In this document: positions 46,813-58,574 of the stretch, one piece after another | Numbering within the stretch: the first letter of the stretch is position 1 | How the letters are laid out: every line of letters starts with the position of its first letter | NCBI GenBank assembly: GCA_023159155.1 | Contig: JAJNNX010000003.1 | Location: forward strand, 1,178,001 to 1,242,000 | DNA: 64,000 bases | Source of the DNA: Ustulina deusta | Taxonomy: Eukaryota > Ascomycota > Sordariomycetes > Xylariales > Xylariaceae | Reading direction: 5' to 3' | Position numbers and translations under genes: made by a program | Notes under the pieces: model-generated | What the model was told of the DNA's origin: nothing | The model's input: the letters and a program-made list of their open reading frames with translations, nothing else | Databases searched by the model: none

Positions 46813-47316
46813 TCAGAAGCGAGGAGGCATGAAAGTACTATATGGCGGATAGGGGCCATAGTTATGAGGTGCTTGCAAGATCGGTGCCATTGCAGAAGGC
46901 TGCATCATGGTATGAGGCTGCATCATTGTAGAAGGTTGTACCATCGTATGGGGCTGCACCATTGTATGAGGCTGCATCATCAGAGAAGGCTGTAACATCG
47001 CAGAAGGTTGTATCGTTGTATGAGACTGCACCATCGTGGGAGGTTGCATCATTGCGAAAGGCTGTGTCATCGCAGAAGAAGGTACCATTGTAGAAGACGT
47101 CTGTAGCATAGGCAGGAAGTGTGAAGATGCAGCCATGGGCTGGTAACTTGGTAGAAGATGGTAGTCTGGCGCTGGCTGGTAGCTTGGTCCTGAAGGGTAG
47201 CTTGGCGATGAGAATACAAGTTGGCAAGGGTACTGCGAGGGGATTAGGAGGTCCCTTGATGGCTTCCAGTCCTTGTCGCGGTAGTATCTCGGCTTTTTCT
47301 TCTTCATGCAAGACAT
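46813..47316 (-). CDS. Orphan protein with hexapeptide tandem repeat
   Basis: A 167-residue frame from ATG at 47316. It begins MSCMKKKKPRYYRDKDWKPS and has a Tyr/Pro/Ser-rich stretch (PSYPSGPSYQPAPDYHLLPS). It then carries about ten hexapeptide units of the pattern M-x-Q-P-x-T/A (such as MMQPHT, MVQPHT, MMQPST) at 46888-47073, and ends YGPYPPYSTFMPPRF. There is no signal peptide or membrane segment. The 18-nt repeat lacks stops in a second minus-strand frame too: an overlapping 179-codon frame with its own ATG at 47401 runs to 46862. I favour the first frame because its N and C termini have protein-like composition outside the repeat. It is probably a lineage-specific, disordered protein; no function can be given. 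An upstream exon is possible. Confidence 0.45.
   Translation of the reverse strand: MSCMKKKKPRYYRDKDWKPSRDLLIPSQYPCQLVFSSPSYPSGPSYQPAPDYHLLPSYQPMAASSHFLPMLQTSSTMVPSSAMTQPFAMMQPPTMVQSHTTIQPSAMLQPSLMMQPHTMVQPHTMVQPSTMMQPHTMMQPSAMAPILQAPHNYGPYPPYSTFMPPRF
46888..47073 (-). repeat. 18-nt tandem repeat array
   Basis: About ten imperfect 18-nt units (plus-strand form near GGCTGCATCATTGTATGA) cover this interval. Each unit encodes one hexapeptide in the orphan gene. Units differ by scattered substitutions, so the array is not a very recent expansion. Confidence 0.85.
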
Positions 47317-48511
47317 CCCGAAGAATAGATCGGTCAGCGCGATAGTGAGCAAAACTTGAAGCCAGTCCGGGTTGAGTTGAGTTGAGATGAGCGCCAGTCA
47401 TCTCTGAACTTATCGGTGTTCAAGAGGAGGTATGCTGTGAAGCGACAGGATAGCGTAGGCTGGGTCTGTTAAGTTGGAAATGAATGAATGAAGCATATGT
47501 AAAGCGAGAGATGTTTTGAATGGAAACCAACAAGACCGCTCATTTATTCGCGCTAGCAGCCATAAATGTTTGCCTCGAGTATTGTCAATAGGCAGCGCTA
47601 TGTGCAACAATTATCATACTGGCTATTGGACCACACGTACTCCGTCATTATGGCGCCCAAGTGTGGGACTGTTAAGAACTCTTTGCTGCGACTATACCAA
47701 CTATCTACTCACTTAGTTCAGGTGCATGTAGAGACATAGCACTCTGCTTCAGTCGATCTGCTTCATGCATGGGGTTTCCAGCTTACCTTTACCTAGCATG
47801 CAGGGAGAACAAGTGCCACGCTCTCTAGAAATAGAAAAAGAATCAAATAGAAAGAATACTTTACTTTGTACCAGGAGAAGGTGTAGCTGATTGTAACACT
47901 AGGGTATACTGGTGAGTCTTGCTTTTCCATGCACCGCTGTCGCGTTCCTAGGCGAACAACATCATAACACTCAGCGCGTCAAGTTCCAATTGAATACCTA
48001 CTTAGGCATGCAAGCTCCAAGGCATCCACTACACAGTGGAAGGGGGTAAATAGGCCAGTTACCTACCTACCTACCTACCCAGTTAGTTATCAAGGTCGAA
48101 GCTAGGTCTCCTAAGTAATAATCACCTCCATAACTATGGCTCCCGTTGCCCCGGGGCTCCTGCACTTCGTTACCAGGCAACATAAGGGAATCATGTTATT
48201 TATTTGCGTCTGAGGGTTGAGGTCTTCTCTCAACTCTTCCCTTCTTCTCCTACCATGGGATCTTCCTCCAACACATACTACCCCTTACACATACCACATA
48301 ACGATCCTCTCCTAGTTGACCTATCGTCTCCTGCCAGTGTTTCGAGCTTGGCTTACGGGCTTCATCCATAAGCTTAACAGCCGGTAAGTTATCTTGGGCA
48401 TGGCGCTGCGCGGAGGCGCGAAAGTATAACATCGTGTACCAAGATTGACTCGGAAAAGTCTTTGAGGTAGATTCTATCTGCTTAGATAGGTACTCCGAAC
48501 CATCAGGGATC
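47317..48511. other. Divergent spacer
   Basis: A spacer between the minus-strand orphan and the plus-strand coiled-coil gene. It contains a CCTA array near 48060-48080. Both promoters would lie here. No gene was recognised. Confidence 0.45.
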
Positions 48512-49511
48512 ATGGCGGACCGAATCCAGAGGCCGGCTTTTCCGGATGAGCTATCACAGGTAGAGCAGTAAGTCCACATCTATCTATTCACATACTCCTT
48601 TTCCATATACCTCTATCCCCTCTTCAAACATGTTGCTCTCTCTGCTCGGTCCGCGAGCCCGGCACAGTTGTGCTATCGTTTAGGACTGCTGGGCATCTAA
48701 CAATCCGTCCACATTAGGCGCATCTTCGACAACTTCATGTACATCGCCGACATGGTCGCAGAGAATGGCGCGAAGCTGGATAGAATGGAAGAAGCCATCA
48801 CCCGAATGGAGGAAAAGATCAACTCGTTGCAGAAGAGCCAAACAACCCGCGAGTCTGGCGTGGCCCTCGAGCTAGGACGGACGACACCCGAGCCCCAAAA
48901 GCCGGACGCCTCTTCCCCGCTCCTCGGTCTCGAACCCGCTTCTCCCCGGAAACCGCAGCAAGGAAAGCTACTCCGGAATGCACTGACGTCGCTCCAGCCG
49001 CCTCGCACGCCCCTGCGGGGACCTCCGTTATCTGCCACTACGCCTCCCCGAAAGCGCAGAATCGGCCCAACCGATCACGGCCTGAGACGATCACTCGGCC
49101 CTTCCCGTGTGCTGGAGTTCATAGAGATCCCCGGCGTCGAAGGAGCTCGCGCGAGGGGGACCGATGCCAACACCGAGACGCAAGACGATAAACAGCCCGT
49201 CAGCTCCCTGGCAGGTATCTTCGATAGTCTGTAAGTGACACGAGCATTTCTCGGCTCGCGCGATGCTTCCACGCAACCTTCTTCACGGTCATCTCTCTAA
49301 CCAATCACGCAGCGCCGCCTCGTCGAATCCCCGTCTACGCGCACTGACGAGTCCTCTGCGAATATCGCCGTCGCCGTTGAGAAGGAGCGTGTTGAGCCAG
49401 GGGCTTGAGAGGCACGAATCCAAGGGCAAGGACCCGAAGCGCCCGTTCCCTGAAGACTCTGACGACGAGGACGGCAAGAACGAGGAAGAGGGCGGCAATG
49501 GAGATCATTGA
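48512..49511 (+). CDS. Short coiled-coil protein of unknown function
   Basis: Three exons (48512..48567, 48718..49230, 49313..49511) give 255 residues; introns of 150 and 82 nt have GTAAGT donors and TAG/CAG acceptors, and keep the frame. The N terminus MADRIQRPAFPDELSQVEQR leads into a helix with coiled-coil spacing (FMYIADMVAENGAKLDRM, then EEAITRMEEKINSLQKSQ). The rest is Pro/Ser/Arg-rich with repeated basic-Pro sites (TPPRKRR, SPLRISPSPLRR), then an acidic end (EDSDDEDGKNEEEGG). The SP/TP sites suggest control by proline-directed kinases such as CDK, and the basic stretches suggest a nuclear protein. The short coiled coil recalls small kinetochore or spindle subunits, but I cannot assign a complex. 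Start chosen as the ATG that begins the only frame joined by good splice sites. Confidence 0.72.
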
Positions 49512-50033
49512 TCTAACGTTGAGGTTTCTCCCCCAGACGGAAGTTGGGCCAAATCATTAGGCGTGGTACGAATAACTTATGGCGAGGCAAGCGGGCTCGC
49601 CTCCCATGTTAGCGTCATCTCATGTGAGGCGAGATACAAGGACAAATGTGGGTGGCTATAGCTATACCTAGAGGGTCATTTTGATGTATTTCTACATGAA
49701 TGTGAATAGGTACGTACGCCAAGCGTCTGCAAATTGAGATGGTTTGCAGAATAAACATAAACCTCTATGTGTGAGTGAAGAGGGGTTATGCCGTGCTTGA
49801 AGGACCTATGAGCACAACATGGCTTATCGCCTGGAGACGAATACTTAGTTCTGGCACTCGCTAAATACTGCTCGTCATCACATCAAATAATATGAACGTG
49901 ATGCGCTAGAAATAGACGATGTCCATCGCAAGCATTGCTGGACGTACAGAGCCAAGGAACCTAAGCTGGAGCTCTAATAACTCTAGGAAATTCTGCGATG
50001 TTAAAAGACAAACCCAAAGTCTTCCGAGAAGGT

Positions 50034-50048
50034 GGGGGGGGGGGGGGG
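50034..50048 (+). repeat. 15-nt G homopolymer
   Basis: An uninterrupted G run in the region after the stop codon of the minus-strand uL18 gene, so it would be a C run in the transcript if within its 3' untranslated region. Confidence 0.85.
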
Positions 50049-50209
50049 TGTGGTCACGTGAAAAATCAATATATTGACAGAGCCTTAACTTCATCAATTC
50101 ATTAAGTGACCTGCCGAGAATGCCATTCCTATGAACTCCCCATGCCGAAAGACAACCGTATAGTGCAACGAGGACATTCCTTTTTATTCCTTCATACCCT
50201 GTCTGTGAT

Positions 50210-51330
50210 TTATGCGTCACGCAACTCGGCAATCTTGGCCTTGACTCTCTCCTCCTTCTCAGACTTGGTAGACTTGGCTGTCTTGTACTTCTTGCTCTCA
50301 GCCTTCCACTGCTCCTTAGTCTTCTTAGAACCCTCACCCTCAGCCTTCTTGAAGGGGTCCTCGCGAATGGCAGCGTGGGCCTCGGTGTACAGTTCCTCAA
50401 GGCCATCTGCCTCAATGTCATCCTCGATGTACTGGCCGAACTGGCTCTTGTATCGCTCCTCATCATCGTCGGCCAGAGTCTCCATGTACTCGGCAACGTG
50501 GCCACCGTAAATGTACTTCTTGAGGGTCTCGGCGTCAAGCTCCTCAGACTCCATGTCATAACCGGGGAAACGGTTCTCGGAGTGAGGAACGAAGATACCA
50601 CCGTCAGAAGCGCCCTTCATGGCACCGAATACGCGGGCACCGGTGGAAGTGCGGGCAAGGCCAACATCAAGGAAAGCCTTGAAAGGGCGGCGCTCCTCAC
50701 CATCTTCCTCAGCGGCCTCGGTGAGAGTGTACTCTCCATCGGCCTCCTCGACACCAGTGAAAGTCTCGTCGAGACCGAGCTTCTTGAGGACACGGCGGGC
50801 AATCAGTAGACCAGTAGCGTAGGCGGCAGCCCAGTTGGTGAGACCGTGGGTGATGCCGTAGGCCTTGAGCTCGTGGGAGTAGGCGGAGGCGAAGACCTTG
50901 TCACCGGAGATCTCAGAAGTGACGATCTGCATGATGATGTCGCGGTTGGTGAAGCGGACGACCAGACGGTACTTGGGAGAATTGTACTTGTTCTTGGCCT
51001 GGGTGATCAAGCGCTTGCGGGCATAGTAGTCTGTCTTTCCCTCTCTTCTGCGCTTGTACTTGGTCTGGAAGCGACTGTTGCCGAGGCACTTGATTAGTCG
51101 ACGGGCCGGTGCGAGATCATGTGTCGAGACACTCACCTGTAGTACGCGCTGCCCTTGATCATCTTGTTGAAGGCCTGTCACAATTTTGCCGAGTCAGCAA
51201 TTTGCGCTTCAGATAATCTTCCTTATCCGAAGCATCTTGCATGGACTCTTTCAATCTCGTGGGTCATAGGCAATTGGATTGGCCGTTTCTGGCATCGCAA
51301 TTGACGTGGGCATCGGCTTCAACTCACCAT
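50210..51330 (-). CDS. RPL5: 60S ribosomal protein uL18 (Rpl5)
   Basis: Three exons (51330..51328, 51174..51137, 51074..50210) give 301 residues, the usual length for the family. The mature start reads [20 protein letters not shown], then [19 protein letters not shown], which is diagnostic for uL18. The first exon holds only the ATG codon followed at once by GTGAGT, and intron 1 is 153 nt; exon 2 has 38 nt, and intron 2 is 62 nt with a GACTAAT branch site. The protein binds 5S rRNA with uL5 and joins the 60S subunit through the 5S RNP. The RNA-binding core ([15 protein letters not shown]), the glycine-rich [20 protein letters not shown] stretch and the acidic/basic C-terminal tail are all present. 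Codon bias is strong, with C-ending codons, as expected of a highly expressed gene. Confidence 0.96.
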
Positions 51331-51921
51331 CTTGACTGATTTGGCTGGTTGACGACGGTATCAGCGTTGGATAGGTCGGGTTGGGTTGGTTGTGGTGTCT
51401 GGCAAAGGTGTGGTGTCCCAGATCGCACTTAAAAAGAGAGTGGGCTGTAATTTTTGTGGGTGAAAATTCGCTTGGGATTGTGGATTGCTGATTGGTTGAG
51501 AGGGGTACCATGCAAGTGGTGGGCGACGACAAGGACAATTGCGCACAGACCACCTCACCCGCCTGATCTAACTAGAGTCTATCTAGTCTACCTACCTCGG
51601 TGAGTAGGTCTCTACCTACCTGCGTATCTAATCGTCGAGGTGGGTCACCTAGGAATTTCCCTTCTGGGTATGATCTCTGTCTTAGGTATCTAGTTAGGTA
51701 CTCGGTTAGGTAGTCAAAGCCGAGGCCCCTCTCCTCCCAGTCGATAGCATCACCCAATTGACTTTACAAACCTCTTTTGAGGTTGAACACTCCCTACCTA
51801 ACACTTTTCACCGCAAACCTCCGACCCTTTCTTTCACAACTATTCACTTGCAATATGAAGTAGATTAAGCTGCCCTGCCAATCATTTCTACATCGGCCTG
51901 CCGAGGGAGAGTATCAATATC
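51331..51921. other. Divergent promoter region of RPL5 and the HAD-like gene
   Basis: About 590 bp separate two divergent start codons. Several CTACCTA/TAGGTA motifs lie at 51580-51720. Ribosomal and HAD-like promoters must share this space. I did not find a TATA box that I would rely on. Confidence 0.5.
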
Positions 51922-53066
51922 ATGGCAGTTCAAAAACCCCCGAAGGTGCTCTTATTTGACATCGGTGGTGTCTGCGTGAGTCGAAGACGAGCAGTCTACT
52001 CCCATTGCGTAAATCTTATCATTTATCGTCCGTCGCGCGTGTTAGAAACGAAACGGACGCTCCCGATTCTGGCCATCTGTGACACCTTCAATGAAGACGT
52101 ATAAAGGCTAACCTACCACTAGGTCGCCTCACCTTTTCAGTCTATCTTAGACTACGAGTTAAGTCTCGGGATCCCGCCCGGTTGGGTCAATTATTCTATT
52201 TCCAAGACGGCGCCAAATGGGTTTTGGCACCGACTCGAGCGTGGAGAGGTCCTCATGAATGATGCCTTTTTTGCTGGCTTTAACGAGGACTTACACAGCG
52301 CCGAAAGGTGGGCTGCTTTTTATAAGACACAGGCAGCCAAGGATTCGAGCATACCACGAGAAGTCCCTCCTGTCCCCAGTATGGATGGACGTTGGCTCTT
52401 CAATGATATGATGACTGTTTCCACGGCCCCTGACCCGTGGATGTATCCAGCTCTGCAGCGGTTGAAGGCGAGTGGCCGCTTCATCCTTGCCGCTATGAGC
52501 AACACAGTTATCTTTCCCAGTGGCCACCCGCTACATCGCGAGGATTTCTACGCGGACCCAATTCGGAGTCTCTTTGATGTCTTTGTAGTAAGCAATTTCC
52601 GGAGACGTTTCCTTGTCGTTTTGGCCATGTTTGGAATATAAAGCGTCAACCAAAACCGTGCTCTAAGAGCTTTCAGTGGTTCCGAAACACTGCTCAAAAT
52701 AGCGATAACTGACACCGAATATTGCAGTCCTCGGCCCATGTGGGTCTGCGAAAGCCGGACGATCGCATGTACGAATACACGCTACGAGAAGTGGATAAAT
52801 TCGCGCGAGTCAATGCGGCCTCGGAGAGGGGCCAGTCGCTAGGCTGGGCAGATGGCGTGAAGCCGGTCGAGGTCGTATTCCTAGACGACATCGGAGAGAA
52901 CCTCAAAGGTGGTCGCAAAATAGGATTTCACACCATCAAAGTCTCACTTGGTAAGGCTTTTGAGGCCGTGGATGAGCTTGAGGTCATCACTGGCCTCCGA
53001 CTAGCTGGAGGCCACCCTAGAATACCAGTCAGTCCAAAGATAATCAAGCCGACGGCGAAAATATAA
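51922..53066 (+). CDS. HAD-superfamily hydrolase (epoxide-hydrolase N-domain / YihX-like)
   Basis: Three exons (51922..51975, 52123..52587, 52728..53066) encode 285 residues. Introns are 147 and 140 nt, with GTGAGT and GTAAGC donors. The HAD motifs appear in order: motif I LLFDIGGVC with nucleophile Asp13 (the second Asp is Gly, as in YihX-type FDLGNV proteins); motif II in LAAMSNTVIFP; motif III Lys in HVGLRKPDDR; motif IV in VVFLDDIGENLKGG. It lacks the alpha/beta-hydrolase half of soluble epoxide hydrolase, so it is probably a stand-alone phosphatase or dehalogenase of unknown substrate. Restoring the third exon is needed for motifs III and IV, since the second frame by itself stops after DVFV. 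The C terminus ends in KIIKPTAKI, without a targeting signal that I recognise. Confidence 0.86.
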
Positions 53067-56000
53067 TGAACCCGACTATGCACAAAACAGTACGAGTTTA
53101 GAGCATCAATACAGCGCTGCATACCAGATTCTTCATTTGGCATGTCTATATGGCTTCTAGAACGCTTACTGGCATATCTATTCTGATCTGTAACGAGAAG
53201 AGGTCGTGGCCGCAACGCGTCATCGTACTCGGCCTTCATCAATTATTGCAGAGATAGGTCTCCAACCTGCCTCAATGAATTGGAAATGCGGGCTAGGTCC
53301 TCGGTTAAATTCATTGTCCGTTGTCGGATGCATCGCACCAGCCTTGGCTAAGTGGCAGCAAGGTTTGGCCGCTAGTTAGGCCGAAAGACCGGAGCTCCGA
53401 ATCGCATCACGAGTCGAACGAACTTGAACATGGAGCAGGGCCAGGAGCCAAAGAGCCAACTTAACGAGATACGTTCGGCCTTACAGACGAATATTCGGCA
53501 TCTCTTAAGACAGGCCAAAAGATTATATCTGTTGACAAGCTCATATTCTGAGTGATAGAATATTCGAGCTGCGAAGAGTGAGGATTCGTTACTGAGACGC
53601 TGTTCCCCAGACTATGCGGTGATGTTCGTTCAAATGATCAACGACCCCTACTCAGTAGATCGGTATCCGAGATATTAACAATAGGCTCCACAGGTAGAAT
53701 CAACATTAACATCTGATGTTTTGGGAACCTCATGCGCTCACACCGGCTGAAGCCTCCGGTATGCTATACATCCTCGGAATGGCAGGTGACCTAGGTATTT
53801 GCTGTCCTCGCTTAAAAGATTTGCAAGGGCCAGGTATTCGGGATTCAAAGATCGATTCGAAGAGTTGTACCAAAAATCGACACGATTCCATCTCGCTCGG
53901 TTACTGGCGGTGCTGTCATCTTGCATCAACTCATCGTATCGAAGTGAGTATGTATAGTTCTGGCTCAATCAATACGGTATCATTCTAGAACAGCGCTTCA
54001 GCGTACTATATCATAATAAGGACACCTCTTGTGCTTCCGCACAACCATCAACGGTTCAACGGTTCAATGACAAGAGCTTTCCCCCTCGCATTAGTACGGC
54101 ATTGCCTAAGCACTGACCATCGCATTGTCACAGACGGAAGCGTAACCCACTCTTCTCATGAGTGTTCCAAGAAAGCCAGAGGCATGGTAGAAGTGACGAA
54201 ACGTTTCCCTGCTTCTAGAAGAATACTCCACTCCATTACCCAGATACACTACACAGTGTAGACTATTCCTTGGTCTGCCCTTGGTAACTCGATGTAAACA
54301 GGATGCAGGCGAAGTTGCGCACCAACAAATCGACGTGAGTCATTGGTTGAAGAGGACAAGACTGGCCAATATCAGCATTCTGGCCATATCGTGACCGCCA
54401 TTTCTTTCCTTTGATGGGCACTTCTAGCTCTGACTAGTCTGATTATGCCAGGAAATAAAGGGGGCTGAATGCATATTTTCAGCGAGAATGTGCTCGCAAG
54501 AGTTGGCTGGTCTTCTTGGCAGCAATTACCGAGAAGTTACAATGGCCATTCTGTCTTGGCGCTTGGTAGAGAAGCGGCAATAGAATCGAGACGCTTTTTT
54601 CTTAGAGGTGTGCACCCTCCCCACCCTTATTAGCACAAAGCTTGACACAAGGACGAGGCATTACCGGGAGGCCAGACCAATGTTCCCATGTTGTCTCGAG
54701 ATTATTGAGGATATACAGCAAATAGTAGTTCGGGTGGTCAGACCGCATGCTCGGTTAAGTTCTTGACGCCAGTGAGTTTTGCAAAAGTTTCGGGACCGAT
54801 GTTACGTCTGGGCCCCGGCCCCAAATTCGGCGATATTATCAGCGCGTGGTAACACCGAGACAAGGCTTTGGCGAGAATTTGGTCAGCAATGAGAGCACGA
54901 GTTGGCTGTAACGTTGGACATCGAGGGACTAAAACAGTGCATTTCAATGGCATCAATAGAGGGGTCAGTAAGGTGAGACACTTGAGAGAGCCCAGACACG
55001 CGAGCTTTACCCCATAAAACAAATAACCTGCATTCACTAATGTCAGTCAGGCTCCTCTAAGATGGAAGATATCAAAAACTCTTCGTTACGCGTTGCTGGC
55101 GGTCATACAGCTGAGTTCGAGCAGAGCTGGATTATAGGACTTCGTTAAATTCAACATCCTCCTGCTCAGCTGTACCCCTGATGGTCAGCTAGGAGATGCT
55201 ACTCTAAGGTCGTCGAATAAGTGCAGCCATCCCGTTCTGGATCATTTAGAAGCTGCTGAAACTGCACATTAAACATGCATCTGAGCTGATGTACGCGCAG
55301 TGATACCCTTGCTGAGCCGCGATGTCGCGCCAATAAAGACTTATGATGCGTCCCAATCAGCTTTCATCGCTTCTGAACGAGCGGACGCCACCTACAAAAG
55401 TGGCTGTTTGAGCTTTAAACGGGCTTTATGCTCCATAGTAGATACATTGGTAGTTGTTTCTGTGCTCAGGGCGAAATTCGCAGGCATCGGGGGTGCGGCA
55501 ATTAGTAAACTCCGAATCGGCTGGTTTACACCAGTGATTTTTTCCCAGCTGACCATTACCTCAGGAGCCAGTGGATACACGGGGAGGAATCAACCGACCG
55601 CTCATTTGTCGGGGTTCAAGGGGCTGGGCGTCTATAGATCAAGATAGATGACGAGGCCCTCCGGGGTCATGGAGCACTCCGTTGTGGGACCTCAACTACA
55701 CTACAGATGCATAGAGGTGCAGTGGTACCTGATATAACGACAACAATAGCTGCGGCCAAAATGGACAAGATGGACCGGTAGCTGGAGCCAGGATACGAAA
55801 TCAACATGGTCCCTGGACAATGACCTAGCTCGCCAGTACCCTGATCTCATCCCCACAAATGCGATATTGTGGCCTGAGGCCTGGCCTGAGGCTAATGCTG
55901 GTTCGCATTCAACTTGCTGCACCTACTGTAACCTCCAGGTTTCCTTCGATTCTTATTTCCCGACCAGATGCGGTCGCCAATTGAGACTTTCGGACTTAAG

Positions 56001-58574
56001 GATTGCTGCATCAGGACTGGACCGCCAGAGTCTCCCCATTATGGAACACTATAATATCTATAATAATAGGCGCGGCGTGCTAACCGCAGTCGACTCCTGG
56101 CATTGTCGCACACACCGTAAATTGGAATTGACATTTTGAAGGCTGACCAACCTTCCACGCGCGATCTCTTTCTCAGCAACTCGAAGATGACCAGTTGGTT
56201 TTCCACATTTGGAAAAAGCGAGAGCCGGAAATCTGGTGAGCCGGAAATCTGGCGTCAGTTTTCGGTAGGATTTCCTGTGTGACTTGCATCGGAATCGGGT
56301 CCTGCCGTCGGCCGTGTTAGCAAATTACAGTCACATCAGCCCTTAAGCCAAGAACAACAATGTCCAGGATCAGGTCGCATTGAGGAGTAATTATTGCCCA
56401 CGCCATATTGACGAGAATACGGCCCATCATCCGGCATAACGCTTTGGACAGGACAGGGCGTCTTTGCGTCCCGTGGCCATCGATACACGACATGATCCTA
56501 GTGTGCATAAGAGAGAAGCGGTATCATCCCCACGTGCGGGACAACCGGCTTCGTCACCTCCATGGGACGGAGACGAGAAGGCACAATGATTGGCTTGCGT
56601 GTCCCTCTCCAATGGAGCCGCGGGATCCCTTGTCACTCGGTGAATATCAAAGCTAGGATATTGCATCGGCCTATACTCCTGTCGGTATGCAGCACGTTAG
56701 GAGTACGTGTACAATACCCTCTTGGATCCCGTCACCAGTGTACATGACTCGCATACCTAGTGCATGACCAGCAGTAGCGGTTACACTAGGTACCTGCGGC
56801 CCGAGGCTTAAGCCACGGCTAGAAATGAAGAGATATGCGGGGGGTTCTGATGTGCCCCCTTATAGGAAGAAGCTGAAGCGCTAGGCCAGATAGATAAGTG
56901 TTTCTATGAATAGTTCACTTGATATTGCCCGCAACTAGCAGCGAGGGAGGCTCTATCTCCGTGGCCACGGGCAATTTATCGCCAAGGTTAAATTACCTTC
57001 AACGTCATTGTCGTGGGGTGTCATGGGTGTGGCCTCATGAGACGTGGAAACAATTCACTCCTACCGTCGTGATCAACCGCTGTGTATTCTTGCCAGCTGC
57101 CACCAAACTCAACCCTTGTACCATCCCTTTCCCAAACCGCCTTTATGAGCCGAGTGGGTCGCTAAACAGTTGTAGTTTGAGGTAAGTTACCATGCGTATA
57201 ACCAAGCTAATTCCGACGCCACCTCCTGCAACCTACCGCACTGTTCCAGAAACATTCTACCATATTACTTAGCCATTACAAACTGAAGTCAGTCAACCCA
57301 AAAGTAGTGATAATGTTACCGTCACAGAGACGCTCTTGGCCTACACGGGGCCGGGTAAGGTCGGGTTATGAGCGCAACATCGAACCGTGAGGGTTGACTA
57401 AGGCCTAGACAATCCTTACGATATACTACTACTGCATATTCCTATGCTACGGTGCCATGCCCTTGTCTTCACTCCATTCAACGGTCTTGCATACTCCTTG
57501 TCTATATTGTCGCTGGCCCCGCCCACGGAAAAAGGACCTTATGTTTGCGTTCAGTCAGACGCGTCCAGTCCGTTCCTCACAGACTGCATGCATGCAGGTA
57601 CACACACACCATATGGGATGAGCGGAGATTAGTTGTCTCTCACTATATGATCGCTGGGCTGATAATATGATCGGATTAGACGGGGTTGGCTTCTCGATGA
57701 TACAGCCTGCACACATGAGCAATGGAGGTCTGGCCAGTCAGGTAACACCTCCCAGGTTTGTTAGACAGTGCTTGGTTTCGAAACTTTACAGATTGGTAAG
57801 CCTCCTTTTTCGAGACTTTCGTGGCGTCGGTGTGCTTAGCAGAAATGTCGTTGGGCTGAACAAGACGATTATTCATCCCTGAGAAGCCCACTTTGAATGG
57901 CCTAGCTGAGAGGCATGGAGGATGTTCTTCGGGCAGGCGGGGTTCCCATCACAAGGGTTAGTCCTCTGTCACAGCGCATCTGACCTGTTCAGGCCATCAA
58001 AGTCGAGCTTGGTTCCTCCACATGTGGGCACTGATAGAGCACCCCCGTTGTGAGGAGATGCTGACGACGACGAACTGCAGCTCAATGCCCTCATACAGTC
58101 CATCTTATCGAACGGCGGCGGTCTAATACGGGAACGTGTCTAGCAGGCAGACCGCGGCCGCTTGACCCTTTCCGTCTTAGACTTATGTCGGACCCTTGAT
58201 TATTGAATCAATAGATCGCGAGACTGTGCATGAGCCATCCTGCACATCGTATCGAGTATCGTCAATCGACTTTTGATCATACTTGCTCCCCGGTTTACAC
58301 GAAAAATGCATGCTGAGGATGCTGTCACGACGGCCATGGGCGAGGCTATGGGACGTTGCAGCGCATACGGAGGCATTCGGTCAGCCTTCGCTTTCGTGTA
58401 GAAGTGCCAGAGCGCTACTTGCTGGTCATCGTCGATTAGGTGTATAAATATGATCGTCGCCCTTCATGATGATGATGATAGTAAAGCAGACAGCAGCGCC
58501 CGGCAGCTAATTCAGATAGTCTCTCTCTTCACCACTATCCCTCTTGTTGATACTTTCCCCGACACTCTTTCAAT
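53067..58574. other. Gene-poor spacer of 5.5 kb and laccase promoter
   Basis: No convincing gene was found. The open frames between 53.7 and 57.9 kb are short, overlap across strands and show no family motif. Frames at 55300-55647 (+) and 55392-55580 (-) read as somewhat hydrophobic, but I could not assign them. The last 600 bp should be the laccase promoter, with a TATA box listed separately. Confidence 0.4.
58443..58450 (+). promoter_or_regulatory. TATA box of the laccase gene
   Basis: TATAAATA lies 125 to 132 bp upstream of the laccase ATG, a normal distance in fungi for a regulated secreted enzyme. The leader after it is pyrimidine-rich near the start codon. Confidence 0.55.

Noticed and set aside
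46862..47401. Second open minus frame over the hexapeptide repeat (179 codons)
   Set aside because: Its openness is explained by the stop-free 18-nt repeat, and its non-repeat part is less protein-like than the frame I called; kept only as a finding.
55300..55647. 115-codon plus frame and facing minus frame as a transporter remnant
   Set aside because: Slightly hydrophobic, but no motif of a known transporter family could be read in either frame.
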